Shown: piece after piece, positions 1-11,400 of the stretch
How positions within the stretch are numbered: the stretch's first letter is position 1
Layout of the letters: each line of letters opens with the position of its first letter
NCBI GenBank assembly: GCA_001179505.1
Contig: CDMY01000275.1
Coordinates: 126,233-190,232, forward strand
Origin: Vitrella brassicaformis
Lineage: Eukaryota > Sar > Vitrellaceae
Direction: 5' to 3'
DNA: 64,000 nt
Position numbers and translations under genes: made by a program
The notes under the pieces: model-generated
The model's database searches: none
What the model was told of the DNA's origin: nothing
Seen by the model: the letters and a program-made list of their open reading frames with translations, nothing else

Positions 1-506
1 GCCGGCGTGCCCAACCTGCACGTCATGATGGCACTCAGGTCACTCAAGTCGAGGGCTTACGTCGACGAAAAGTTCAACTGGTCAGCCACACACACACACA
101 GCACCTCTCCCCCTCCCCCTCCCCCGCTCACTCACTCAGGGATGCTCACCTGTTCGTTCGTTCCGGTTGTGTCTGTCGTGGGGTGCGCAGGCTTCACCAC
201 TACTATTATTTGACCAACGAGGGCATCGAGTACCTCCGCGACTACTTGCATCTGCCCGCCAGCATCTTCCCCAACACCCTCACCAAGCAGCGACCCTCAC
301 GACCCGCCGGAGCCGGTCGAGGCGAAATGGGCGGCCCGCGCGACAAGGGAGACTTTGAACGGGGACCTTACGTAAGCAAGCCACCAGACAACACCAGACG
401 AGTAATAGTGAGATGGGTCTGTTTGTGTGCCGTGTGTGTGTATCAGGGTGGCGATCGCCCTCGTGGATTTGGACGCGGGCGCGGCGGGCCACGATTCGAC
501 TCGTGA
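1..506 (+). CDS. RPS10: Ribosomal protein eS10 (3' part)
   Basis: Small-subunit ribosomal protein eS10, a component of the 40S beak. The 5' end lies outside the window. Three exons can be joined in frame: 1-80, 191-371 and 447-506 (TGA stop). The first junction completes a Trp codon and gives [17 protein letters not shown], which matches the family core (human has AWRHFYWYLTNEGIQYL). Before it is [19 protein letters not shown], also a family signature. The tail is Gly/Arg-rich (GFGRGRGG), as in other eS10 proteins. The second intron (372-446, 75 nt) is a multiple of three and contains no in-frame stop, so its retention would insert 25 residues rather than truncate the protein. Identification is firm; only the splice sites are inferred. 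Confidence 0.93.
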   Translation, partial: RRAQPARHDGTQVTQVEGLRRRKVQLVSHTHTQHLSPSPSPAHSLRDAHLFVRSGCVCRGVRRLHHYYYLTNEGIEYLRDYLHLPASIFPNTLTKQRPSRPAGAGRGEMGGPRDKGDFERGPYVSKPPDNTRRVIVRWVCLCAVCVYQGGDRPRGFGRGRGGPRFDS

Positions 507-1161
507 ACGCCCCTCATCAACACGGCACTCCCTACCGCTTCTCACTGTTGATGAGGGGCGGGAAGGAAGGAGTGTTGGGTGTGGTGTGAGCGATGCGGTG
601 GTCAGCGCGGCGACTGTGGGGATCGTTGCGTGCGTGAGCTTGTGCGGGTGATGCATCCATGATTTTGACTTGTATGTGGAGTGGCGTGTGGTGATGTGAC
701 GCAATCCAATCCAATCATTGTAAGTGCCGTGTTTGATGAAGAAGGCCCACATATATACAACACACGGTGACGTCACTGATAGATAGGTTAAAGAGGGCGT
801 GGCGTTTGTTCCGATCCATCCATCCATTAGCTCACGCAGCACACGCACACACATGTGGGGTGGGAGGTCATCGCCTGTTTGTTTCTGTCTGTACAGTCAA
901 TCAATCAGACACGGGACAGACCCAGGCCAACGGAAAGAGCAAGCAAAGCAAGGCGGGGAAGGCAGCCCAGCCCACCACACACGATATGAGGCACTCACTC
1001 CACCCCACTCCATTCATTATTCATTCAACACCACACACACCCAACGGCTGCACGAGTGAAAAAATACACACACCGCAGGTCGTGTGTGTCCTTGCCCGTC
1101 TCTCCCCTCCCGCCCCGCCTGTCTACACCCCCACCCCCACCCCCCCTGCAGTATCCGCTGG
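507..1161. other. Intergenic, no gene seen
   Basis: Convergent space between the eS10 gene and the minus-strand zinc-knuckle gene. It holds an inverted duplication near 506-560, where a GAGGGGCG-type stretch recurs on both strands, plus CA/CCAT simple repeats. No coding frame is supported. It probably contains both 3' untranslated regions. Confidence 0.5.
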
Positions 1162-1908
1162 CTAGTCCGAGTCGTCCCTGCGTCGCCGCTTCTTGGACCT
1201 GTGCTTGTCCTTGCTCCGCGACTTCTTGTGCTTCTTCCTCTTCTTGCGCTTCTCTCGCTTGCGCTTCCGGCGGCGACGCTCTGATGGTGGGTAGACACAC
1301 ACACAGCAACACACACGTTGACACCGGATATCGCCTCCTCTCGTGAGTGTGTGTGTGTGTTGTGTGATGTGGCTTACCCTCCTCGCTGTCCGATGAGGAA
1401 GAGGACGAGCTGCCGGACTCACTGCGGACGTCATCCTGCGCGCAACAGACAACAACAACACACAGGCACACAGGCACATGAGTTCAGCACACACTGGTGC
1501 ATCGGTTGGTCATCAATCGGCTCTCTAAATCACCTCTTCCTCCTCGTCCTCGTCATCCGAGGCCACCCTCTCGGCGGGCTTGGCCGACTTCTTGGCCTTA
1601 TCCTCCGCACCGCTCTGCTTCAACGCCACCAGGTTGCGGCACTGAAACGCCAAATGACCAACTGCACGCACAGAGACACGAGTGACACGACGACATACAC
1701 GTGATGGAAAGGACGGCCATATCATCTGTGTGTAAGTGGCGTCTGTCTGCGTACGCTGTCCGCATTTGCGACATGCGCCAGGTGTGACGCTGCTGGAGTT
1801 GCCGGTGAGTCGAGCGAGGGCGAAGAGGCCCTTGGCCTTCTCATTGATGGCGGCCTGGTCCTCCACCTCCTTCTTCTGGTCGTCCGGCGCATACGGGTCG
1901 TGACCCAT
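1162..1908 (-). CDS. CCHC zinc-knuckle, Lys/Arg-rich protein (SREK1IP1-like)
   Basis: Probable pre-mRNA splicing accessory protein. Exons read on the minus strand: 1755-1914 (coding from ATG at 1908), 1534-1661, 1378-1435 and 1162-1280. The first junction restores a single CCHC zinc knuckle, CRKCGQLGHLAFQCRN (C-x2-C-x4-H-x4-C). An acidic EDEEEE stretch and a Ser run follow, and the C-terminus is a nuclear-type basic tail (KRKREKRKKRKKHKKSRSK). This order, knuckle then acidic/Ser then Lys-rich tail, is that of SREK1-interacting protein 1 (P18SRP). The start is uncertain: an upstream ATG at 2188 opens a short exon ending at 2145, but it joins in the wrong phase, so it may be 5' untranslated. 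RNA binding through the knuckle is inferred from the family. Confidence 0.75.
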
Positions 1909-2188
1909 ACGTTGCTGAAAACACACACACACACACGGAGGCCAACACGTACGTCACTTGGGTGTCCTCTTGCGCCCTCTGCGTGCCTCTCCTCACCCAA
2001 ATTTCCGATGTCTTCAGCGAATCTGACACGCTAAGCCTGAAGACAACAAAACACCGATACGACACAGACGTTCAGCAAGTGGCGGACGAAAGAGGTGCAT
2101 GGCGGACGACGTCCAGGAGTGTGTGTGCCCGTTTGGTCATGTACCTGTTGTTGGCAGGCATCTTCACCCTTCCAGCAGTGGCCGGCAT

Positions 2189-2407
2189 GATGAAAGGAAA
2201 CCTTGCTTCAGACTGTGTCTATTCGTCCAGAAAGCTGCGATTGGTTTGAGGCCTTTTCTGCGTTCTGACTCTTCACTCTCTCGTGCGAGCTAAGGGTCGC
2301 TTAACCCTTCACGTGAAACCAGATTCAAATCTGCCAGCGACGCACACGAAGAGGACTACAGAACCCGGCAACATTCTGAAGCTCGTCAGCAGGGAAAAAA
2401 CTGCAGC
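2189..2407. promoter_or_regulatory. Divergent intergenic region
   Basis: Lies between the putative 5' exon of the minus-strand zinc-knuckle gene and the ATG of the plus-strand gene at 2408. Head-to-head geometry suggests a shared promoter. No TATA box or other motif was recognised with confidence. Confidence 0.35.
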
Positions 2408-2988
2408 ATGAAGTTCGCGTTCGCTCTCATCGCCCTCTTTGCTGCTGTCGCGCTTGCGGAGCAGCTCCCGGGAGGGAGGCGGCCGTCGTATGCGTTCCTC
2501 ACAGCGCCTGTTGGTGGCATGAGGAGCCCGATATCACTTCGATCACGCGCAGCCGCCGGTCTGCAGCCCTCGCGCCAACCGGCGGCATCTGTCTTGTGGA
2601 TGGCTGACAAGGAGCAGGTGGCCACCGAGATGGACGCAGCCAAGCAGGCAGAGCTCGACGAGAAGGCGGCGAAGCGGGCGCAGCTGCTGGCTGAGGAGGA
2701 GGCCTACATCAAGCGATTCCAGGAGGGCGGCGCCTTCGTCGATGTCGATGGCAGAGACAAGTAAGCTCTCACACACACTCACGGCTCATTTCTCAAATCG
2801 TTTGCCCCGGATGCATCAATGGCTGTGTGTGGCTTGCTGCGCCCAGCATTTTGGCCGTGGAGCCCTCTCGTAAGAAGTCTACGCAGAAGGGGCTGACAGC
2901 CGAGCGGGGCATCGCCATCGGTCTGGGCGTCGTGGCGCTCGCGGTTGCTGCCTTCTCCATCATCAACGCGCCTAACGTCGAGTACTGA
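2408..2988 (+). CDS. Small putative plastid-targeted membrane protein
   Basis: 164-residue protein of unknown function with two exons, 2408-2760 and 2847-2988; the junction creates an Asn codon. It begins with a clear signal peptide (MKFAFALIALFAAVALA) followed by a Ser/Arg/Pro-rich, acid-poor stretch to about residue 60. That is the layout of the bipartite leaders used by secondary red plastids. The mature part is a charged Ala/Glu/Lys helix (residues 60-105), then a basic segment and one hydrophobic helix near the C-terminus (IAIGLGVVALAVAAFSII), ending NAPNVEY. A thylakoid or envelope protein with one membrane span is the simplest reading. I recognise no domain. A secretory-pathway protein cannot be excluded. 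Confidence 0.7.
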
Positions 2989-3766
2989 GCCAACGGCCTA
3001 GCGAGAGGGGGAGGGAGGGCCGACTGACTGACTAACTAACTCGGTGGCTGTGGTGCGTGTGGCTGCCTGTGTGCGGTAGTGACACTCTTTCTGTCGCTCA
3101 CTCGCAGCAGCCTGTGTCCGCTTTTCCTTGATGTGTCCTGTACAGAGGGGGGTGGGGTTGTGTCGTCTGCTTGCTTGTCTTGCCGTCGGTTGGTTCGGTG
3201 TGTGTGTGGCCTGCCTGGCCACAGTTGGTTGAGTTGCTTTGGTCTGCGAATGCAGTCAGCCAACCAACCGATGGATGGGAGGGACATTTTGATTGATGGG
3301 AGGACAAGGAAGGGTGGACAATCAATGAGTGTGTGTACATGCCATCCATGCTGCCCTGGCATGGTGGAGATCGATGGATGCCTGCATGGATTCCTGCCTG
3401 TGAGTGAGAGAGGGGAGGGCACACTGACTGACTGACTGACGGCATGATTTTTCCTCTCATGCGCTGAACGAACACAGCCCTTTAGCTCAAACGACCGGTT
3501 TTGCATATCAAGGAGCGTTCGCATCCATCCATCTGGCTCAAGTCAGTCACGAAAGACCACACGGCACACACACACACACATCCACACACGGGTTCTGGTT
3601 TGTACATGGCGACAGACAAATAGCACAGCTCTCTCTCTGCAACCGATCGAGCCGCTCTCGAGTGAAAAAGGTAACACCTTACCAGGCGAGCTTTATCCAT
3701 AAAACGACACTCCTCCTTCCTCTCCTTGCCCTCCGTCCGTTCCCCCACGTGTGTCACATAGCGCAC
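2989..3766. other. Intergenic, no gene seen
   Basis: Convergent space between the plastid-type gene and the minus-strand SNARE gene. It contains TGAC/ACTGACTG and GTGT simple repeats. Open frames here have skewed composition and no recognisable protein. Confidence 0.5.
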
Positions 3767-5684
3767 TCATCTTGCTGCCTTGGCAAGGCTCGGCTCTTCC
3801 GTCTTCCTGCGGCTCCTCCGGCCCGCCCTCATGTCGCGTATGATCTGACCAGCTATAAGCTTCCGCCTCGCCTTGAGGGCCGACCCTACACCCAGGCCCA
3901 GCGCACCGCCCGTGGCTGCGCCAGCAACGGCACCTATCGGGCCGAAAGCCACGCCGCCCACAATGCCGCCCACCACCGATGCAGCGGATGACAGGTGAAG
4001 CGACTTGAGCTTCGTTTTGCGATGCGATGCGTGCGCCAGCTCGACGGCGGCCTCTGCGGTGCGAAAATGGGAGCTCTGAAGGCCCATATCGGTGTGGTCG
4101 AGGGCTGACTGGGAGGCGTCCACCTCTTTGGCAATCTGTTGCTGAAGCTCAAACAGATTGGCCAGGCACTGTTCAATCTCCCGCAACTCCTAGAGGAAGA
4201 AGCGAAGAGAGAGGCCATCGAATACACACACCAATACGACACACAGGGAAGGAGGATGGAATGTTTATGGAACGGGGAGTCACCTGTGTCTTTTCCTGCT
4301 GCAGTTCTTCCTCCAGGTCTTGCTGCAGCGCCATGGCCTCCACTTGAGACAGGTCCACCACTTGCGAAATGAGCAGACCGCTGTCGTCGACCTCATCCTC
4401 ATCACCCACACTCACAGACCGACCAACACCCGCACCACCCACCAGTTGCCCGCCATCGTCCGCTGCCATTGGTGCCCTCTCCTCTCCAGGAGCCCCGCTC
4501 TCCCTCTTTTTGGCATTGTCAGCCGCCTCCAGCAGTGCCCAGTGTGTGGAGCAGAACTCCTGGTGCTTCGACTGAAGCCGCTGGAAGTCATGTCTGAGCT
4601 TGTTGACGTACGTGGCTGCCCTCCGACTCGTCTGCGCTGAATCGGTGGCCGCCGACTGGACGAACGACTGTGTCGTCGAGGAGGAAGTGACGGATGCGAA
4701 GAACTCCCAAAGGCCCTTCTCCAGCTCGTTGCACCGGCCCATAAGGCTGGCGAAGTCCAGGAGCGGCGCATCGGCGGCGTCGGCATCCCCGCAGCGGGGA
4801 CTCCTGTACTGGATGCGCAGCGCCGGCGCTTGCCTCTCCACCACTAGCAGCAGCTGTCCGAATTCCCTTAGAAGCGAAGCGGCCATATGTGGCTCGTCCA
4901 TGTCAACCACGTCAGAAGCCGTCACGTTCTCGCTCGAGGCGGGAGGAGAGGTGACGTCAGAGGAGGTGGGGGGAGAGGGGGAAGGGTGGGGCTCCTGCTC
5001 GCTCGTGCTGGCATCATCTGATGAGCTGGGCGGGGCGACGGCTGTGTCCATGGTGTGGCGGGTCGTCAGGTCGGACAGGCTGACAGGCAGCGATAGCCGC
5101 ATTGGAGCGATAAAGGACGACCAGCTGCCTCCACCTTTCCGTGGCTGCTGCTGCTGCTGCTGCGATTGAACCGACACATCTTCTCCCTCATCGCTCTTCG
5201 CTGCTCCCTTTTGCCGATGTCGTGTGGACGGGAGCCACGGAAACGCCCAAGAGGACTTCTCCTTCTTGGTCGCAGGCGCCACGCTCCCGTCTGTTGCATC
5301 AGGCTCTTGAGGAGCGGCTGAGGATGGCGAGAGGGGGGTCGGCTTCACCGCCGCCGTCCAGGGGAAGGGTCCAGCGGCAGGGTTGTCTTCTTGATCCAGC
5401 TTCCGCGTCACGAAGACCGGCCGATAGGTCGTCGTTGATGCGCTATCCTCGGCGCTCCGTTCCCTGGTGTGCGCGCGATACCTGACGCCATCTGTGGTCA
5501 CCCATCCTTCGGCGTCCTTGAAGGCTCCATCTGGCTCAGGAGAGAGATCCACCTGAAAGAGGCGCTTCTGCCGCTCCCAGGTGCGGACGTCAAAGGTTGA
5601 CGCGTCGTCGGTCTCAATGGTTGATGGCCGCCATTCGTTGTCGCTGTCGAGGAGCTGTGTTTCTCTCACTGTGACCTTCTCCAT
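3767..5684 (-). CDS. Syntaxin-17-like Qa-SNARE
   Basis: Likely membrane-fusion SNARE of about 607 residues. Two exons: 4284-5684 (ATG) and 3767-4189, joined in phase 0. The C-terminal exon carries a SNARE-like heptad helix (residues about 468-525) with a Gln in the region expected for the zero layer (VDASQSALD, Gln about 494). After it comes a long glycine-zipper membrane segment (VVGGIVGGVAFGPIGAVAG, about residues 533-572) and a basic tail (KARRK). A Gly-zipper hairpin directly after a SNARE helix is the hallmark of syntaxin 17, the autophagosome/ER SNARE. The first about 300 residues are low-complexity. A helical Habc-like stretch (VNKLRHDFQRLQSKHQEF) precedes the SNARE. The ATG at 5684 was chosen because the frame upstream offers only non-ATG starts. 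Family assignment comes from architecture, not alignment. Confidence 0.72.
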
Positions 5685-5832
5685 TTGCACTTTTCCTGCG
5701 TTCTCCGGCGTCTTCTTCAGCCAAGCTCGCAGATGGGGCAAGAGCAAAATTCTGTGAAACTGCTTCGCCGGGAAGAGCCAAAAGTGTCAGGAACGCAAAC
5801 CACACTAGATCTGAGCTTGCGCCACGCTAATC
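5685..5832. promoter_or_regulatory. Short bidirectional promoter region
   Basis: Only 148 bp separate the start codons of the minus-strand SNARE gene and the plus-strand capping triphosphatase gene, so both promoters must overlap or lie inside transcribed sequence. No specific element was identified. Confidence 0.45.
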
Positions 5833-8113
5833 ATGAGTCGTGCTGGTCAGCCCTCCGAGAATCTGGTGAGGCGGAACAGTCACGAGCTGCGGCGCATTCA
5901 CTCATTCCTTCATTCACTCATTGATTGTGTCTGTCCGCCCACCTGCACGCACAGGATGGGAGTCCAGCGGTGCCATTCGACCAGCACGTTCGCCTGCTGG
6001 CCGATTACATCGAGGAGTACCTCGACGATGAGACGCTCAACGAGGGAGACCAGCCTGCAGGCTTTGAGGTGACCACCACAGCGACAGAACCAATGCGTTT
6101 CAGGCGTGCTCCGTGTGTGTGTGCATCAGGTGGAGGGGCGTTTGGGTGTGATTCGCGACAACTATGACGAGCGCCTGAAGCTGCCCATCGAGTCAGAAGT
6201 GCTCCTCAAACCGCCGGTGAGGCGATCAGGCCGGACTGGAGTGAAGGGTGCTGATGCGCTGACCAGGTCTGCTGATCTGTGCCTGTCTGTCTTGCTTTAT
6301 CTGTCCGTGTCGGCAGGATGACGACGAATTCTCATACCGGTTTGATCCTGGCGTGTCAGAGGTAGGTATGCCAGTGCGCATGGAACGGAATCCACCATTC
6401 ATTTCAGGTGGCACCTGTTGCCTGCCTGCCTGCTGTGTTTCAGAAACAGTTTCAGGACATCATGGCTCGCCTGAAGGACATGCTCGATCTCAGCGCTGCC
6501 AAGACCGACAGCTCAGCCCCGACCCCCTCCCAGCCCACGCCGCCCAAGCGTGGCCGCCATCGGGTGGTGAGTGCCAAGCAGGAGATCACCGACGACGAGT
6601 ACCACCGAAGCCCGAGGCACCCGAATGAGGCTGTGCGTGTGACCTACCCCCACCCAAAGCCCGCCAACGCCAAACCCAAAGAATTCACCAGGTGCGTGTG
6701 TGTGGGCAGTGAGGGAGGCAGGGGTGCGGGGACGGTGGATCGTCACCATGATGTGTTTCGGTTCGGTGCCGGTGCCATCTCATTCATGTCAGGAAGCAGA
6801 ATCTTGTGACGCTTAATTTCTGGACGGGCCGGGACGAGTCGGATGCGCCGGGGACTGACGAGGAGCCGCGCCATCTGATAGACTTCAGAATCGCCATCAA
6901 CCTCGAACACAGGGGTCAGTCAGCCCACAGCCAGGCGAGAGAGACCATCTATGGCACACAGGGCAGACAGTGACGATCCGTGTGTTTGGTGTGGTGTGGT
7001 GTGTACTGCAGAGATCGTGTGTCCGAGTCCTGCCACCCTGACGTTCGCAAGAACACGAAATCGACAGTCTTACATGTGAGTGCTCGAGCCGGAGACCAAA
7101 GGACAGCTGCCCCCACGCCCATGTGGCTTCATCCATCCGACCGGCTGTGTGTCTGTGTGTATCTATCTCAGTTTGCAGGACTGGAGGATCGATTCGACTG
7201 TCGTGCAATCGGGCAAACCGGTGAGGAAGGTGGAAGGAAGCAGTTAATATTGACGAGCTCCTTTTACACCTGTGGGCCCACGATGGATGTGTGTGTGTAT
7301 GTGCAATGCAATGCGTCAGCGGGCTGACATGCAGGGACGGACCTATGAGCTTGAGGTGGAACTCAACGAGTGAGTGAGCGACACAACTTACAGTAATGGG
7401 CAGAGGGGGGTCAATCGCGTCGGTTCCTCCGTCCGTCGGCCCTTTTGCAGGGACTCGTTGCGCGAGCAGGTGACAAGGAAGAAGCAGGGAAAGGAACACA
7501 GACTATATCACGTACTCCAAGGTACACACACATGGACACACTCACATACACATACACACGTAGGCCTGCTTCCGCCTCTGTGTGTTGGCCTGACAGAGTT
7601 CTTCGGCGTGCTCCGCGATTGGTCGTCGTTCCTGAACCTTCACTCTGCCCCCATCAGTGTGGCCGACACGGCACTCGCCATGCCGCACGCACAGGAGGGT
7701 GCACAAGACGGAGTCAAAAGTGAGAGCCGATGCCGCAGAACCGTGCAAGCCTGGGATGGGTGGCCATATGCTGTGTTGTGTCTGAATGCTTCTTGGTCAG
7801 TTGCCGACCTTCGCGACTGCGCCCCACCGCAGAAGGTGCGCTGAACACGAGCTGGCTGGGAGGGAAAGGCAAATGTGTTGATGCTCCCTCTGTCTGTCTG
7901 TCTGTGTGTGTGTGTGATATGAAGAATGTGGAGATGTATTTGGCCACGATAGGTCCCGTGATGCCGCTCATCGGCGACTACCTCTTCACCGCAGTGGCGC
8001 CTGCACTGATGGAGGCAGACAGAGACAAGGAGAAAGAGACGCAGATGCAGACAGACGGTGCGGAATCAGACAAGGGAGATCAGGCGATGAATGGGCAACA
8101 ACAGGGCAGGTGA
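5833..8113 (+). CDS. Tunnel-type (Cet1-like) RNA 5'-triphosphatase
   Basis: First enzyme of mRNA capping: it removes the gamma-phosphate from nascent RNA in a metal-dependent beta-barrel tunnel (TTM/Cet1 family). Thirteen exons join in consistent phase into 404 residues: 5833-5865, 5955-6068, 6130-6216, 6317-6361, 6444-6691, 6793-6914, 7012-7075, 7172-7220, 7335-7369, 7451-7521, 7597-7719, 7801-7835 and 7925-8113. Splicing restores metal-binding motif A (FEVEGRLG, Glu49/Glu51) and motif C (YELEVELN, Glu259/261/263). Between them are the barrel strands LIDFRIAINLE, the basic motif FARTRNRQSY and DWRIDSTVV. Fungi and apicomplexans have this type, while animals and plants use a cysteine phosphatase. 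The last exon's acceptor (7925) is the weakest junction. Confidence 0.88.
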
Positions 8114-8496
8114 TCTGAATGATCAGTCGTGGGGGCGTATGTGTTAGGTGTCGCATGTCTGTAGGATCTCACACATGTCATGAATGGACGGCAGATGTAT
8201 GGTCACATGTATATCATGCAGTGTCTCAATACATACCAATCGATGGCACCAACCTTACTGACTGACAAATAGACGACACACACATTGCATTGCACATGGA
8301 TAAGATGAGCAAAATCAGCCATTCTCACCATCTATCCAACAGGGACACGCAGCAAAGCGGTACGATTCACGATGGACGGAATACACAATGCATAGACGTC
8401 ACATCGTCCCGGAATAGACAATGCATCGACTGGATCTCCGAAAAAACAGATAGGTCTAACAGATTGGACAAGGACACAGACAGGTCTGGTGTGGTC
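8114..8496. other. Convergent intergenic region
   Basis: Between the triphosphatase and the channel gene, which end toward each other. It contains a direct repeat of an ACAATGCAT/GACGTCACATCGTCCCGG-type segment near 8385-8425. No coding frame supported. Confidence 0.45.
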
Positions 8497-11400
8497 TCAT
8501 TCATGCTCATCGACAGTGGGCGGGAGCCTCAGCTCCTTCTGCGATAGGCTGTACCCCGAGAGGGACTGGCGGGTGGAGGTAAGCAGCGCGGAGCTCCTCC
8601 TGGCCTGGCCGGCCTTGCTGTTGGGCTGCTGGCCGCCCATGATCCAGTTGATTATGCGCTCTTGGTCGATGATGGAGCTATGGCGCTTCGAACGGGTGGC
8701 CTTGTCCAGCTCCTGGAACACCTGCACTCGCTTGTGCGAATCAATGCCTGCACCACGGACGGGAGACACATGTGCATGCCAGCCAGCGTGTTGGGTTGGT
8801 CGGCCATATGTGTGTGCCGTGCCACACCTACCGCCTTTGTCTGACTGGTAAGAAGTTTCCTGCAGTTGTTTCCGCATGAGTCTGAGCCTCTGGATGGATA
8901 TCTCGGCCATCACATGCTCAACCTCCGGATAGTGACGCAGAATCTACATGACACAAACACAAACAACACAGCGAGAGAGACAGTCGGCTGGGTAAGTAAG
9001 GTAAGCAGTGCTCACGAATTGGAAGTCTTCTCTTTTGGCGGCGAAGAGGACAGTGGGCTCAGCCGCCACGGCAGCGAACGGCTGGCCTGTCAACTGTCAA
9101 ATGCACGCACAGCACAGCACAGGGGACACCAGAGACCTTGCGCTTGTGTGTGTGTGTCTCTTTGTCTTCGTCTCTCTGTGTGTGTGGCAGGCACGTCAAG
9201 GAAGAGTCCCTCATCTCCGAAGATGGATCCGGCTGATAGGAGCAGCGATACCGCCTGGTCGCTTTCGAGCCAATCGAAGGAACCGATGTCTCGCCACAGC
9301 ACACCTCGCCTGACAGACAGTTGGTTGACACAACACACAGATACTGAACTGACTGGATCACGTCACGGAGGAATGCACTAACTGCACCCACAGGCTGGGT
9401 GACTTGACTGACCTCGATAGTGATTTGCAGTCTTGGTCCACCAAAGGGATCAGCAGCTGAACGACACCTGCATCAACTCAACGCATGGTCCGCACATATC
9501 AGTCAATGTGTGTGTATGTCTCCGTGTCAAGCAGTGCTGCGTGGCTGGACTGGATGTCGGGCACCCACCAGAGCTGATCAAGTAGATGTATTGTGATATC
9601 TCATGTTGGTGGTGGATGACGTCACCGGGCAAGAACACAGTGCGCTCCAACACGGGCACCAGACTCGTCACGAACCCTGGGTCGGCTCGCTTCAGCACGG
9701 GAGACACCTGCAGCCAGCCATGCCACCCACGCTGCATACACTACTTCCCGTGCGTATGGTATGCGACAACGCACCCACCTCACCTCAATGAGGGGTGCGC
9801 ATATGTGCAGCTTGACCCTTTTACAGAGTGCAGGCGAGAGGTTGCGGAGTATTCTATCCTCACTCTGGGACAGAACGTTCTTCTCGTAAAAGTACTCCAG
9901 CACTTGCTGCACACCCAATACACCCGCCAAACAGACAGACAAGCAAGCACACAAATGCAGCTCAGCTCTCCTGCTGTCTGTCTGTGCGTGTCTCTGGTAT
10001 CTGTTTCTTGCTTCTGCAGGCACCTTCTGCAGGTCTTTCGGGACCTTCAAGTGCTTCATGTACTGCTTGAGATCCTCCAGCTTGGAATAGAACATGTGTG
10101 TGGTGTTGTCCATGTTGGTCAGCAGCGCCGCCACAGTACCTATCACCACGGCAAACAGCGAGGCACCTGAGACATATACCACACCCACAGAGACACCATT
10201 GCACCGCTTCACTTGACCGCTGTTCATGGTGCTCTGTATGTTAGCTTCCTCCCTGCCTGACCGACAGACCGATGAGCATGGAGGCAATGACCACCCACGC
10301 CTCGTCCACATTCCGAGGCGGACCCGTCTTCCCTACAAGCCAGCCAAAAACCGACACACACAGAGTAGAGTGCACATTACATTAACGGATGGAGAATGGA
10401 GAGATAAGTGCCTGCCTGCTGTGAGCGTCTGTCTCTTTGTTTGTGTACCAACCGTATCCGATGCAGAGCATGAGGCTGAGCGCCTTGAAGAGCGAGAAAC
10501 TGTACAGCTCAGATGTGGGCCGGCAGAGGGGGTCCACGGGGTTGCCCACTTTCCTGCTGCAGTGCGAGGAGCCGTCTCGCTGCGCGGCTGTCACCGTCTC
10601 CCCCTGCATGATCCAGCTGTCATCCGGGAAGTCCGCCAGTCTTGTTTGGAAGAAGGCCAGGCAGGCGCTCCAGTGTGCGAACAGCATCAGCACAAACAGG
10701 TACTTGATGACTTGCAGCACCAGAGACGAGGCCAGCGTCGAGAAGCGCTGCAGCGACCGGGCCATTCTGGCGATGCGCATGAGCTTGGTCAGGCGAATGA
10801 GCTTGAGCATCCGGAAGGCCCGCGATGCCGAGTAGGTGTGGTAGATGCTGCTGCTCTCGTCTCCGCTGGCGGCCAGCGTGAGGATGGTGAAGATGACATC
10901 GAAGGGAAAGGACGCCACCAAGTCGATGGCGAAGTAGTTGCGCAGGTAATATCTCGACGTCTCCCGCACGGAGAGGATCAAGATACCATCCTGCTCAAAA
11001 CCAGTCCTGCATTGGCCGACACACACACACACACAGAGATGGGCACGCGGACCTCAGATGTACTCTCGCAGATGGACAGCTCACATGAAGTTGAGAACGA
11101 GGTCGGTGCAGAAGCAAACATCGATGACGAGGAGGAAGATTTTAGCAATGGACAGTTCGGGCCACTCGGGATAGTAGAGGCCAGGCACGCCCCCGTGGCT
11201 CTCGAGGTCGTCCTCCCCCTGCAGGAAGCTGATTGAGAAGGGGGTGTAGAAGACAGACACGAGGGTCAGGACGATGATGACACAGTCCCACGTGACGCGG
11301 AACGTCGACGCGGGGTGGATGGCGTCCTCTATGCCATCCTCCCCCTCCGCCGTGGCCTCCTGAAGGGACACGCCCCACAAGCGGCGGGATATGCCTGCAC

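Noticed and set aside
507-560. Inverted GAGGGGCG-type repeat as a terminator hairpin
   Set aside because: It lies just after the eS10 stop, but intrinsic hairpin terminators are not expected for a nuclear eukaryotic gene. Its role is unknown.
2145-2188. First coding exon for the zinc-knuckle gene
   Set aside because: It has an ATG and a GT donor, but joining to the exon at 1914 puts the zinc knuckle out of frame. I kept it only as a possible 5' untranslated exon.
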